A stretch of DNA of 64,000 nucleotides, taken from positions 591,424 to 655,423 of the forward strand of contig JAWDGP010007472.1 in the NCBI GenBank assembly GCA_033675545.1. Direction: 5' to 3'. Positions 14,575-26,700 of the stretch are shown here, piece after piece. Each line of letters begins with the position of its first letter. The stretch's first letter is position 1. The notes below the pieces were generated by a model that saw only the letters and a list, made by a program, of their open reading frames with translations, was not told the DNA's origin and ran no database searches. The position numbers were made by a program, and so were the translations under genes. The DNA comes from Elysia crispata. Taxonomy: Eukaryota > Mollusca > Gastropoda > Plakobranchidae.

Positions 14575-14812
14575 TCGTTTTTGTTTTTTTTTTTTATGTT
14601 TGGGGGGTTGTGTCTTTTGTATTTTTGTTTTGTTTTGTTTTGTTTTTGTTTGTTTTAGGGTTTTGTTGTCGTTTGTTTGTTTTTGTTTTTTGTTTGCTTG
14701 TTTTTTTTTGGGGGTGGTTTTTTTTTTTTTGTTGTTGTTGTTTTGTTGTTGTTTTTTTTTTTTTTTGTTGGTTTTTTTTTTGAGGGGGGGGTTGGTTTTT
14801 TTTCCTGTAATG
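14575..14812 (+). repeat. T/G low-complexity tract
   Basis: Almost entirely T and G (TTTTG, TTGTTG and G-run variants). The Phe/Val/Cys-rich frames across it are artefacts. Confidence 0.9.
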
Positions 14813-15964
14813 TGTTCCCTATGTTGTGCTGTGTACTGGAATTACACTTTTTGTTGAAAAGAGCAGTCTCAGACATGGACCTAAACGCTCTTCACTTTAC
14901 CTGGCTCAGTTTTGGATCGTAAGATTATTCAAGTGGCTTGTGGATGACTTTCTTGGTACAATGCAGTGCTTGATTCACAAGCATGGCGAAAAATTAAGTC
15001 ACTGTAACACTTTGAGCCGCGGTATTTTGGAAGTCACTCCCATTCACATGTAAAGTCTTATGATTCATTGGTTCGGATGGAGCTGATGTCGTCTGCTACT
15101 TAGTGCTTAATAACATCGGATGTTTTTTTTTTTGTTTGGTTGGTTTCTATTTTTTTTTTCAAGCCATACGTGAGTTGAAATCCTGTAATGCTGACCTTTT
15201 CTCATAAAGTAAGTTCGTTTTCACAGGTTGCATCAAGTTCCCCAATTAATTTGTCAATAAAACTTGGGTGAGGACGCACGCTCTGTCTGGAGTTGTCGCT
15301 AGATCGCGTGTGATCCGCCACTTGGTCTCTGGGCCTCTATCACGGTACCGGTATTTCCAGGTCTAAAAGGCTTAGATCAGAATGGTCTAAAACGGTGCTG
15401 GGCTAAATAACCTTCGCTGAATTGACCAAACAGTGATTTAGTGGTCACGAGGATAGCGTATTAGCTTGTTCTTCATTCTAAAAGTGGGGAGTTAGATCTA
15501 CGGGGTTAGCATAATTATATATAAAGGCAGGTATTGAGCCTCTAATAGTACAGTTTATTGATTCGTACAAATCCTCTCATGACATAAATATTCTCTGTGT
15601 GTGTGTGTGTGTGCAAGCTTCAAAAATTGTCAGTTTCAGTTTTACTAAGATGTGTGGTATCAAGTGTATTTTCACCCCATACACATGTCCATGTATATAT
15701 CTTGCTTAGAAAGGAGCTGAGTAGTTTCCCTAATTACAGACTCACTATCAAAAACTGCATCACTGAGTATTGTTAGACAAGTACATTGTATTGTAACACG
15801 ATTTGTTGAGTAGTCTTCTTATACAGGCCTCATTTCATTTCCGAAGAGATGGGAAAACGCAGGTACTGGATGAACATATCGAAAACATGTGTGTTTTCAT
15901 TCAAAAAGTACTATACTATTCCTATTGACACAGAGTCATGAGGGCGCACTGCTAATTGAAAGTT
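14813..15964. other. No gene seen; short (TG)n
   Basis: A TG dinucleotide run of about 20 bp lies at about 15,595-15,614. Otherwise no supported feature. Confidence 0.5.

Positions 15965-15996
<32 letters not shown>
15965..15996. repeat. T homopolymer of 32
   Basis: Uninterrupted T run. It could be the A tail of a minus-strand retrocopy, but no body was recognised next to it. Confidence 0.9.
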
Positions 15997-15999
<3 letters not shown>

Positions 16000-16550
16000 T
16001 TCGGCAAATTTAGTACTAGCAGTAGAACATATTCTGAGACATCTTGTAGTTTTATCATTCACTTCAAAGAACCACTGTAGTCCCTCTTTGTCGTAATTTG
16101 CTTCATAAAAATTAGAATTTTTTTAAATCTCGAAGGCAACTGGATTGTCCCTTTGACCGCCTTTTCAAAGCAATTTTGGTTTAATTTACAAGTTTTTAAT
16201 TGTGCTGTTCAATCAGATCAGTTACAAGGCGTTATTGTTGTTTTTTTTTTTTTTTTCTGAGTTGCCATCTCTTAATAAAAGATAGGTTTTTGTTGTTGCT
16301 TTCTTCTTCATCTAAAAATCTTAGAATATTTTATGTAATACTATAGTTTCGTGGATTTCCTTGATTTTGTTTTAAAATTTGAGGAAGACAGGAGCTCAAC
16401 ATGTCCAAGTACAAAGTGACTTTTTAGGGCAAATATAGCTGTGAGTTTTGTGTCTTCTTGATAAAGTATAAAGTATTTGTGCGATTCTCAAATCAACACC
16501 CTTGTTCTTGCGTTTGTATCCACATAACTTAAAATTATTTCTTTTATTTT
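15997..16550. other. No gene seen
   Basis: No supported feature. Confidence 0.5.
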
Positions 16551-16576
16551 GGGGGGGGGGGGGGGGGGGGGGGGGG
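16551..16576 (+). repeat. G homopolymer of 26
   Basis: Uninterrupted G run with G-quadruplex potential. A second run of about 13 G lies at 16,816-16,828. Long G runs are also prone to sequencing error. Confidence 0.9.
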
Positions 16577-18989
16577 CGATCATAAATAACAAAAATGTCT
16601 GCTCCTTCATGAACTAGGAATCATGTCTGCTCCAAATAAATACTAAGGAGCCTATAAAAAAAACACCGCAACTGTTTAAAGCCTTGACTACAAACATTTT
16701 TGTTTATTATACATGTATGAGTATGACCCATGCTGCTTAAAAGTTACAGTGAATTATGTAGTTCCTTAAAAAGGAACCGACACGCTAAATTCACGTACTC
16801 GGTCTTTTTGCGCGCGGGGGGGGGGGGGCTGTTTCAGTTTGGTAAGAATGCATCTTTACCGTATAGCATAATTTGCTACACATTTAATAAGAATTAAGAT
16901 GTTTGTTGATTTGACATAAATGCTCTTCAATGATTATCTCATCCAAAAAAAAATAGACAAAGTTTGTCATTCACTCATAATAACAACTTTATTTTATAGC
17001 GTCCTTTCAATGTTATTATCAAACCTCGCATCTACAACGGTCAACCTGAAGCATCCGTTTCATGACTTTGATGAGGAGGGTGGATACTTCAAGCAAACTG
17101 TATAAATTTCATGCCCCACCCCCGAGCTTTTCCCGTTATGTCACTCATAAAACAGGACAAGTTCCATATATTGTGAAGTTCGGCTTCAAGGGCTGTCTTA
17201 CTTAATACAGCCAGGTACACTTTACTGCATGTAGTTTTTTGTTTCATCTTCATTCTGCGGATTCATATCCTGTAAAGTTGCATGGATACTATATTCTGAT
17301 TAAGCTGACATGTTTAACTGGTGATGAAAACACATTAGAAGGAGCCATTTAATGATCAATTTCATTGGACGTGCTAACGTTATTAAAAGCACAGCTGGTT
17401 TTTTGTTTGTTTTTTTTTAACTTTAGGAGTTATCTTACATGATGCAGTGGATAGGGGTGAACTGGTTGTCTACAAAATTGTCAAAACACTTAAAACATAT
17501 AATTATAAATGATGAAGCTACTCTAAAGTTCTTTCACGCGTGAATTAATGAGCCATTGTTTGATCTATAGTGTTCAAAAAGTTCGCCGTTGGTAACTGTT
17601 GTCACAAAATTTTATTTTGTGATGTCACAAAATGAAACTTTGTGGTGGTCATCTTACATTATACTTTATAGTAAATAAAACCCACATTCATGTACTGTAG
17701 TTATGCCTAAAACCATGTCAAATGTTGAAGCCGATACTGACATTATATCACTTACCTTTTAGTTTATTCAAATTCGCATTATCATGTACTCGTATATTAA
17801 GCTCTAGATCTGTATGATATGTTTTCCCTATTATTTAAAAGGATTAAGATAGGTGCAATATATTTTGATATTTGCTACAGACAGTATCATAGATCTTAAA
17901 ATTCTTTATTAGCATTGCTATATGACTACCAAGGGCCAACATTAAGTACAATTTCATGATAGATCTCTTTGAAAAATCGAATCTTCATAGATCTGTACGG
18001 TATCTTATGTTCTAGATCTAGACCAGCAACTATTGTTTTGCGACACCTCTCACTCTCAGGTTCTAATGGGAATATAAAAAGTGACATTGAGTCGCCTTGA
18101 ATTACGGTATAATTTATACAGCTGTCAAGGTTAGCTTTTTTTCTTTAACACTACCGGTACCGGTACTTTAGCTTCGTTTTAAAGCGAAACTGTGAGCAAC
18201 AACAAAGACTTGCAAGCCAGCACGTTGTCTTCGCCGAAACTAACTTGTTCATCTTGGACCGGTAAAAATCTTTGGTCTATCTTATTGTACATGTACCTGT
18301 GAGGCAATAGGTCGGAAGTTGACTTTAAGTAGCTCTACTTTGGCTGAATATTTTCCTATTGTCGAGACTGACTTTGAGGTTGAATAATCGTTCATTGCAG
18401 AATAGAATACAATTCATTATTTTAGCGATAAATCTTTATAATCGATCGACAAAAAAATCCATCAATAAAAGATATAACAAACAAAAACAAAAACAAACAA
18501 ACAAAAAAAAAAAACAGAAAAAAAAATTATATTTTCTTCTGTGAAGTAAATGTCTATTAATTATATTTCTATGACTTAAGATTTATTACATGTAGATTGG
18601 GTCGAATACCTTCTCAATTACTGTATGTGTATGCAATAAAATCATGTCTAAAATATTAATATGTAAATGTATAGTACACGGTATTGAGTATAGATCCAGC
18701 CTTTTTCATAAACTTTCATAAACTCAATATTATTAGAGCCATAAACCGACCTAAATCTTAGGAATAGGAGAATTTGCACGGATAGTTTGCACAGCGAGCC
18801 ATTAAGTTTGGCCTGTAGTTGTTTTCCTCAACACGGTGTGATTTAGATGGCAACTAGAGGTAAAAGATTAGTATTATAACGACACTTTGCTCAACAGATT
18901 TGCGGAATATTAAAGAAACTGAAACGAAATGTAGAAAACACACTTGACATTTAAAGTACAGAACACGAAAAATGACTACGTGGACAATT
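16577..18989. other. No gene seen
   Basis: Contains a small hairpin-forming inverted repeat at 17,600-17,632 (TCACAAAAT and ATTTTGTGA arms) and an A/C-rich tract at about 18,478-18,530. No coding or RNA gene is supported. It probably lies between alternative terminal exons A and B. Confidence 0.5.
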
Positions 18990-18995
18990 TTTATT
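18990..18995 (-). promoter_or_regulatory. Poly(A) signal of zinc-finger exon B
   Basis: AATAAA on the minus strand, about 215 nt past the stop of the exon ending at 19,208. Confidence 0.45.
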
Positions 18996-19207
18996 CAAAA
19001 GAAACTTGCTTTCAATATTTAAAAATGCATTTTACACTCATCAATGTAAAAGTACACCCTACAGGAACCTTTTTTCAGTCTTAACACCAATGGCATGATA
19101 CAGAAATGTTGCCGTAGGCATTAATAAGCTGGAAAATTTTACACGAGGAAATTTCAAAAGCAGAGGTAGTACATATATTTCTTCATTTGCGCATCGTATC
19201 ACCTGCA

Positions 19208-19711
19208 TCATGAATCTTGTCGATCTAAGGCACATATTTTCTCGTGGGCATATTTAGACTGCTGGTATGCAAACATTTTCCCACACCTGTCGCACGCATA
19301 AGGCCGGATACCAGAATGCATGTTCATGTGACCGGTGTAGTTCAACTTGCAGTGGAATGTCTTGTTGCAGAGGGGGCAAACAAGTTTCGGCGTGTGCTCC
19401 CTGTTCATATGGCTCCTGAGAGCACCACTAGATGGGCACAAGGTATGACACTTTTGGCAAGATACATATTTGTGAGCATGACGCATGTGTTGCCTATGTT
19501 CCTCAAACGATTCCCATGCCATATTGCAAATTTTGCAAAGTAAAGGTCTCGTGTAAGATGTGGGTGTGGACTTCACGTTGTAGCCTTTGTGACCACTGCA
19601 ACCGCCACTGAAATGCATGCTTGTCATAGGAAAGTACCCAGGTTCCATAGAAGAAGCCTCACCAGCCTGTTTAGGAATATGAAACAAACTGCTACAGCAA
19701 CCGGTATTAAC
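19208..19711 (-). CDS. C2H2 zinc-finger 3' terminal exon B (lola-type)
   Basis: A terminal coding exon of 167 codons plus stop. The acceptor chosen is ACCAATTCAG before GTT, which enters in phase 0 with Val as first codon, as in the exons at 10.5 and 22.2 kb. After about 55 residues of linker come four fingers. The first two are C2H2 with short linkers, the third contains HMNMHSGIRPYACDRC, and the last is a C2HC variant ending in AHEKIC. The protein stops 7 residues later. The last two fingers are plainly homologous to those of the exon at 21.7 kb (FAYxQS then AHEKIC), so the two exons arose by exon duplication. The open frame continues about 20 bp upstream of the acceptor without a methionine, and that part is taken as intron. 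Role as an alternative DNA-binding C-terminus is inferred. Confidence 0.85.
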   Translation of the reverse strand, partial: VNTGCCSSLFHIPKQAGEASSMEPGYFPMTSMHFSGGCSGHKGYNVKSTPTSYTRPLLCKICNMAWESFEEHRQHMRHAHKYVSCQKCHTLCPSSGALRSHMNREHTPKLVCPLCNKTFHCKLNYTGHMNMHSGIRPYACDRCGKMFAYQQSKYAHEKICALDRQDS

Positions 19712-21404
19712 CTGAATTGGTGGGTTAAACACAATTTCTCAAAACTTCCTTTTAGTTCTACAAGTCTACATGTATTTTGTACATTCCTTCTTCACTGATG
19801 AGAATAAATTTGTTTGCGTTAAAAGACCTTCAAGGACCATATTGTCAGCAACTGACGGCCCATGGCAAAAAATTGCTAGACCACCACTTAAATATCAATT
19901 TCCATTAATATACAATACACAGATTGAAGGGAAAAATGTCGATACAATTTAATAATTAAAAGAATTTACCTTTGATGTTACATTGGAACTCCACCGACTC
20001 CTTGGAGAAATGAAAGGAAAAACGAGAAGCCACAATAACATAGACGACACAAAGGAAAGAACAAACATACTTGTGCGAAAGGTAAGGGAAGCGTTTGTCC
20101 CTTTCGTTGCTTCATGGAGACGATGGAGTCCCAGTTAAATATCATTGGTGAGTTCATTTGATTATTAAACATTTCCCCCATTCTAAAATAGGATGGCCCC
20201 AACAAGATTTTAAAGGTTATATTTGTTACGTGGTTCCAGGAAGAAAAGTCATATCTTTGAGAGATGTAAATGACAAGGACGCTGAACTTTACATGAAAAC
20301 ATCGCTTGACTGACACGGTTTTCGGTTTATTCATTCTACTGCCTATTCCTTTACCTTTGCGTGCCCCAGGGTTCAAACTCTCAAAGTGTGGTTAATTTGC
20401 AAATGACAGTTATGCCACAATTTCATGAGACATGACTTTTGTGGCAATTTATAATAATGCGAAAGATAAAAATAATAAAGGAACGAAAAATACAGAAGAG
20501 TCAACAATTTGAGAGGTCACATAATTATATGACATGTGAACCGTCATCAACGAGGGAAGGTAGATAAGCCAACCTCAGCGAGATACGGCAATGACGTACC
20601 TCTCTATGAGGTGTGACAAATTGGATCCTCTCCAGATATTGTAGTGGAACCGCCTTTGGTGTTTGCCATAGGAATAATAATAATAATATACTCAACACGC
20701 CAAAATTTTTAACAACCCAATGAAAGAAATGAGGATAACGCAGAAAACAAATAAACCCGAGAGAGTGAAAATCCACGACAAGCACAAAAAATAGACAACA
20801 TAAACTGAGAACACGTGACATCTTGTTTGGGTCAAGATCTCACTCCGCGGAATTAGGTTTAGGACACTTATCATGTCTCCATTTCCCCATCAAAAAGCAT
20901 TACAGATTTTAAGGACGAGACTCTTGGAATGCTGGCTCAATATCAACTTTTTAGCTGGATGGACGAAGGAAGGTCTTCCCTAAATATTATACAGATATCA
21001 AAAGAGACATATGCTTTTGTCCATTGGATTTCAATATTAATACGAGCCTTTAATTACAAATGGACAATCCAAGACGACAGATATGTTTGAGAGTTGAGTA
21101 CGATATATATGTATAAAAAAAGATCTTATACATACATGTATATATGTTTCATTTCTTTTTACTTGATCCATTAAAAAGCCAAAAAGTACTTATCATTCAC
21201 CAGAGTATTCCATACATAGTAAACATAGATCATATAATTATGTAATGGACCATCTAAAAGAGATAGTTATATCACAGAAAAAACTATTGTCCGAATCCTG
21301 ATTTCATTCACAAGTTCTTTTCTGGTATGCATTCATTTCACTTGTGAGTCTTAGTCAAAGTCTGAGCCTGTTTTACTTACATTGTTAAAGACTGACTATG
21401 GGAC
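19712..21404. other. Putative inter-exon DNA, no gene seen
   Basis: Two minus-strand frames of 132 and 98 codons (19,978-20,376 and 20,525-20,821) show no domain, no phase-0 acceptor and hydrophobic low complexity, and are not called. Confidence 0.5.
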
Positions 21405-21410
21405 TTTATT
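21405..21410 (-). promoter_or_regulatory. Poly(A) signal of zinc-finger exon C
   Basis: AATAAA on the minus strand, about 276 nt past the stop of the exon ending at 21,686. Confidence 0.4.
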
Positions 21411-21685
21411 ACATTCATGAACAGTTCTCGTTATCATAAATGCTAATAACATAATTAAAGAGTACGATCCGAGAAAAGAATTACAAGTATATATATAAAG
21501 AAAAAAAATTTTTCTTATATGCGGACGGTCAAGTAAAATTAAAAAGGACTGGCCGTAAACGATAAACTACATTTTCCCTCAATTTGCCATCAAACGTTTC
21601 AAAACCTAGTCCAAAAATCCCATAGCCAAAAAGTAAGACTAAAAAAAATAAGTCCAGTTATACGAGTAAAAGACAAAACTTTTCT

Positions 21686-22219
21686 TCAGATACCTTGAAA
21701 AGAACATATTTTCTCATGCGCTTGTAATGACTGCTTATAGGCAAATGTTTTCTTGCAAACTGAACAAGAAAATGGCTTTATTCCTCTATGTTTGTTCATA
21801 TGACCCTCTAAGTTGGTTTTATTATACATGATCTTTCCACAGATGGGACAGCGAAGACTTGGATTCGAGCCATGTTTTACTTCCATGTGCTGTCTTAAGC
21901 CTGTGTGGCTTTTGAAGAGCGCAGTGCAAAGTGAGCAACTGATCCTTTTTGCATCAGAGGACAAAGTTTCCATTTCTCTATGCTCTGAGTAAAAGTGGTA
22001 AAGCATCGCATTTTGAGTATCACTCTGATAAGGGCACAAGGAGCACGTAAGTTTTTGTAATTGCTGACATTTCTGAGCATGAAGACGGTAGCTGTGTTCA
22101 TTGTGGGACATGAAATCACAAGATGGACAGCAATATGCAGATGGTAGTGACAATTCAGGACTCTTCTGGGATATCGGAACGGTAGATGTTTTTCCAAACA
22201 TGCCCTTAGGGATAGTGAC
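21686..22219 (-). CDS. C2H2 zinc-finger 3' terminal exon C (lola-type)
   Basis: A terminal coding exon of 177 codons plus stop when entered at the acceptor TCTGTATCATCAG before GTC. This gives phase 0 and a first Val codon, matching the two other zinc-finger exons. A second possible acceptor (AAGCTCAG, top at 22,283) would add about 22 residues but needs a different phase. Five fingers follow: a C2HC finger (CPSCDF), a C2H2 finger (CSLCPY), two C2H2 fingers (CSLCTALF, CPICGKIMYN), and a final C2HC finger ending AHEKIC. The last two closely resemble exon B. The protein ends 5 residues after the last Cys. A nuclear, sequence-specific DNA-binding role is well supported by the fingers. The partner domain upstream is unseen. 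Confidence 0.85.
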   Translation of the reverse strand, partial: VTIPKGMFGKTSTVPISQKSPELSLPSAYCCPSCDFMSHNEHSYRLHAQKCQQLQKLTCSLCPYQSDTQNAMLYHFYSEHREMETLSSDAKRISCSLCTALFKSHTGLRQHMEVKHGSNPSLRCPICGKIMYNKTNLEGHMNKHRGIKPFSCSVCKKTFAYKQSLQAHEKICSFQGI

Positions 22220-22810
22220 CTGATGATACAGATAAACAGAGTAAGGGTGAAAATGGCAACCATTTGGTGATGCTGCGCCCATCCTGAGCTTAATTTGGTC
22301 AAATAAGTAAACATGAAGACTAAATTTTCCATGGGAGTTGATTTAATTACCCCTACAACTGTAATCGCATGTGATAAGAAATGCACATATTTTTTACATC
22401 TTTGCATTAACTTGAACACACAAAATGGTAAAGTACTCGGTTTCATACATAACATTTGTATTTTTTTCGCCGAAAATCTGTCATTCCATATAAACTATGC
22501 CAAAGAAAATCCCGACTGTATCACAAATGTTAAAAGGTAAATAAACGTTAAAATCAGTGATGTGGGCATCAATTAATTAAAAAAGAGAATTTTGGTTTTT
22601 AAAAAAAAATCGATCAAATTTATGTTAAAACTAGAATAAAAGTAGGAAGTGCTTATATATATGGGCTACCAGTATCAGTAGCCTCTTTAAGCTATACCCC
22701 TCGGGCATATGCCTTAGATAGGCCACTGGTAGCCTATATAGGGTAACCCCACCCCCCTGTTTTATTTAAATACGCTCGCCTATATAGACCGTAGGCTAGC
22801 GGGTGAAACC

Positions 22811-23583
22811 CTCCCCCCCCCCCCCTCCTTGGGATTTTTGTACACCCATATTTTCTCAAAGGTGACCCATCTAGGTGTAAGAAAATCGATGTTAGCCAAA
22901 TGTAAAGTGTCATCTTCATATAGTTATTGCCATTTGTTTACGGGCTTTTGGCATTTTTCAAATAAGGCGGTGGGGTTGTTATTTCAGTCATACATTAATT
23001 ATTTCTACACAAAAATACACATATTATAGCTCATATAAAAGCTAAAATGATGCTCTTTCTTATGGTGAAAACAGATTTACAAAATCTTTTACGGTAAAAA
23101 AGATATATTGGTTCAAAGTCAGATTTTGTGTCAAAATGGAAAAACTAAGATATGTCAAAACCACTGAAACTAAAATTTCTTGTTGGGATTTTTCAACACC
23201 TGTATTTCTTGATTTGGTACCTCTCATGGTAAGGGAATATGGGTATAAGTTACTTTGGAAGTGTCATCTTCATGAGTAATTCCCCCTTGTTTTCGTTTTT
23301 TTTTTTTTTGCATATCTTCAAATAAGGGAGTAGGGTTCTTCTTTGAGTCATATCTCCACATCCGCTCAAGCAAATGGGCACTTGTTGGTACTCAAATGAA
23401 AGCTAAAAGCTACTCTTTCATGTATTTTACGATATCTTAAGCTAGTCAAATTTTATTTGTATTCAAAGTGCATTTGCCTTGCGAAAATGCAAAACTGAAA
23501 TATTCAGCTTATCTAAACCAAACCTTGTAAGTAAGGAGTCAATAATTTCTACCTTTTCTAAAGCATTGCACTCCAAGGTGTTA
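22811..23583 (+). repeat. Left terminal inverted repeat of the Academ-like element
   Basis: Pairs over its full length with the reverse complement of 27,300-28,072, with scattered substitutions and indels. It is itself made of diverged tandem units: 22,907-22,990 resembles 23,263-23,350 (GTCATCTTCAT, then a T-rich tract, CAAATAAGG, GTAGGGTT or GTGGGGTT, AGTCAT). 23,325-23,510 is repeated again at about 23,608-23,800, beyond the inverted part. Confidence 0.88.
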
Positions 23584-24028
23584 GAATCTGTCCTACGTGC
23601 AAACTAGGGGGGAGGTTTCTTTTTTCAGTCATACCTCTATATTAGCTCAAGCAAATTGGTACTTGTTGGTACTCAAATAAAAGCTAAAAAGCTATTCTTT
23701 CATATTATGTAACGGGTTTTACAATATCTAAAGCCAGTCAAATTTTATTTGTATTCAAACTACATTTACCATGCGATAATGCAAAACTTAAATAGTCAGC
23801 AGTCAAAATCAATCTTATATGAAGAAGTAAACATTTTATGGGTTTAAATGACATTTACCTATCAAAAATGTATAACCAAAACATTCAACAAAGATGTAAT
23901 ATGCAATCTCAACATTATAATTATGCAAAATAATACCTATGTGTGTTTGCCAGATTTGATTTGTAATTTTTGTTAATTTGTCTTATATTTGAAAAAAAAA
24001 AACGTAAACAAGATTACCCTTAAATATT

Positions 24029-26561
24029 TTGTTTATTCTTTTTGTACTGACACTAGCGCTGAGAGTCCATGTTTTCATGTTAGAAGCTTTAGAGAGATGT
24101 TTATTTCATCAATTTGAGCAGCATACCAACTCCAACATCCTCATCAACTCTATGAAGAAAGACATCAAGGAACTCCTGATATTCATTGATGAAAACAGCA
24201 TCGAGAGCTCATCACAAAGTGAAGATGTTAGAGATTTGTGGATGCGCTACTCACACTTTAGAGAGGGGGTTCACCATGGACAACTTGGGAAGACAGCCCA
24301 ATTCTGGGTTAAGTATATGGACAAAGTTTGGCTGTTATTGAGATTTCTGAGAGCCACAAAAACAAACAATTTCATGGCTCACCTCCAGTGCCTTCAGGAA
24401 CTATGCGCTTTATTTTTTGCAATGGATCACCAGAACTACGCCAGATATGCATCAGCATGCTTGTTTTCCCTCATCAATCTTCCACACTCGCATCCAGGTG
24501 CAGACGACCTGCTGAACAATTGGGCTTCAGTATTTCTAGGTCACAGGTTCCAGCATCAAGAACTGCTGTTGACTTATCAATCGAACAAACTGTCAATCGG
24601 CAGGCAAAGTCCAAAGGTGGCATTATCGACTTTAGCAGAAATATGCCGGCATATCATCGCTGGTGTATCACCAGACACACGAGAGCTGCATACCTGAATG
24701 CAACTCTCGAACTTGTCGATATGGACAAGGGAGACAACTCCACTCACAAGGAAGAAAGACCATCGAAAATGCAGGAAAGTGAAACAGCGGTTCAGCATGT
24801 GTATTCAGCAGTGAATAGATTCATCAATCCCTTTGACATCGATGAAAAGGATTCTTTGATTTGTTTATCCTCAGGGATGAAAGCATCCGAAGCCGTTTCA
24901 GATGATCTGTTGTCTGTTGATTATAAGGGCCAGGAACAATTTAATGAATTTGTTCATAAATGTCTGGTGGAGAAAGAGCAGTCATTTCACAAACCTATAA
25001 AAAAGACATCACTGAAGACCTTTCAAAACTGTCAGAAAAGTGTCTCTGTATAAACATCAAAACAACAGAAAGTACAGATTGTTGCACATTTTTGGACAGC
25101 TGTTGATGCTAAGTACTGATCATGAGTTGGATCTCCAAAAAGTATTAGCATATCCACTAAGTCCAATTCCATGGGCCCTTGCAACACCAGACGGACTTCC
25201 CACAAAAACAGACAAAAGTGTATTAATGCACAAACTGGAAAGCCCTGCTGCCCTTGCCGATGCCACAAGCAATACAAATACACTGAAAGAAGTAATCATT
25301 GATGGAAATGCTCTGCTTCACTCCCGTAAAAATATTCCCGAAACTTTTGGCCAACTGACAGAAAAGATCTTCCACCTCTTACCCCCAGCTGAATGTATTC
25401 ATTTTGTGACAGATTCGTACGATGTGAAATCAATCAAATGTCTTGTGCGGATGAGAAGAGGCTCCAGCCAAACACAATCCTTGTTGTTGCGTGGACAGTC
25501 AACAAAAAAAACCCAAGAGACTGGAAGTCCTTTTTATCCAATGATGAAAACAAGAGAAATTTCATCAACCTACTTTCTTATTGTGGGAGGATGATAAATA
25601 TGCAGAACAACTCAAAGACAGGGAAATCATGTTTGCGTCAGCAGAACAGTGCACCCGTTTGACGAACAGCGATGGAGTGACAACAGAATCAACCATTGTG
25701 CACTCACTGTGTTCATCTCACGAAGAAGCGGACAATCGCATTATACTTCATTGTTTTCATGCAGCCCAAAATAACTGTGATGAGATTGTCGTCCACTCTC
25801 CGGACACAGATGTCTTTTTACTCCTGCTGTACTTAGCCACTGAAATGTTAAAGCCATTATTCTTACAGACTGGAACAGGGTGTCATCGCAGACTCATCAA
25901 CATATCTGTCTTAGCTGAGATGCATGACAAAAGTGTTATCCGTGCTATTTTGGGGTTTCATGCATTTATAGGGTGTGACACCACTAGTGTCCTTCGAAGA
26001 GGAAAAATGAAGCCATTGAAGATCATGAAAGCAAAACCACAGTTTCTGCTTGCATTTGAGGCTCTTGGTGTGAATGACGCTGTAGGTGCTAACTTGCTGT
26101 CTGACTTGGAACAGTTTGTTTGTTTCATGTATGGGAAACCTACATATTCAGATGTGAACAAGCTTCGTTTTGACATGGTTCGTCAACGTTTTCAAATAGG
26201 GTCTGGAAATGTACTGACTAACTCTGATTTTAGTTTGCTGCCTCCATGTCGATCCACTCTCCAAATGCACATCAAGCGTGTGAATTATCAGACACTACTT
26301 TGGAAAAAATCGACCATCTCATTTCCAGATTTACCACCAGCTGAGGAGCATGGCTGGAAGGTGACCTTGGATGGAGACCTTGACTATAATTGGTGTGCAG
26401 GAGACATTGTTCCTCAAGATCTGGTGAATATCTTGTCAAGCTATCACTAGTATCAGCCAGAAGATGATGAAGATGATGTTTGTGACAGTTTTTCAAATGA
26501 GTTTGACAGTGACAGTGAGAACAGTGACAATGAAACGAGTGACAGTGAAGAAGAAAACTAA
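24029..26561 (+). pseudogene. Decayed FEN1/XPG-like nuclease gene of the Academ-like element
   Basis: Homologous coding signal runs through all three plus-strand frames with at least four frame changes and no clear introns, so this copy is dead. In order: an N-terminal alpha-helical region with YARYASACL; a segment with VDLSIEQTVN and KGGIIDF; a segment with YPLSPIPWALATPDG; VIDGNALLHS, which resembles the first acidic motif of FEN1-type nucleases; FVTDSYD; then SHEEADNRIILH, HSPDTDVFLLLL and GFHAFIGCDTTS. The last three resemble the EAD, DSD and GCD motifs of the XPG-I core. An acidic Asp/Ser/Glu-rich tail follows an in-frame stop near 26,450. The expected Cys-rich N-terminus is not visible between the left repeat and 24,029. 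The family resemblance is by motif recognition and the transposition role is inference. Confidence 0.7.
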
Positions 26562-26631
26562 CCAGCTTCTGTTAAGATCTTGCTGCAATGTTTCATCCAG
26601 GTCGAAAAGAATATGTGTTTGTGTGTATGTG

Positions 26632-26634
<3 letters not shown>

Positions 26635-26698
<64 letters not shown>
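26635..26698 (+). repeat. (GA)n microsatellite inside the Academ-like element
   Basis: Uninterrupted GA dinucleotides just after the acidic tail of the decayed gene. Confidence 0.97.

Positions 26699-26700
<2 letters not shown>

Noticed and set aside
14259-14922. Phe/Cys/Val-rich frames that look like membrane proteins
   Set aside because: They cross a T/G low-complexity tract.
19244-19543. Plus-strand frame opposite zinc-finger exon B
   Set aside because: Shadow of the minus-strand exon.
19978-20821. Two minus-strand frames between zinc-finger exons B and C
   Set aside because: No zinc finger, no phase-0 acceptor, and hydrophobic low complexity; treated as inter-exon DNA.
24577-24798. Minus-strand frames opposite the Academ-like gene (also 25,032-25,283, 25,958-26,176)
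   Set aside because: Shadows of the plus-strand coding signal.
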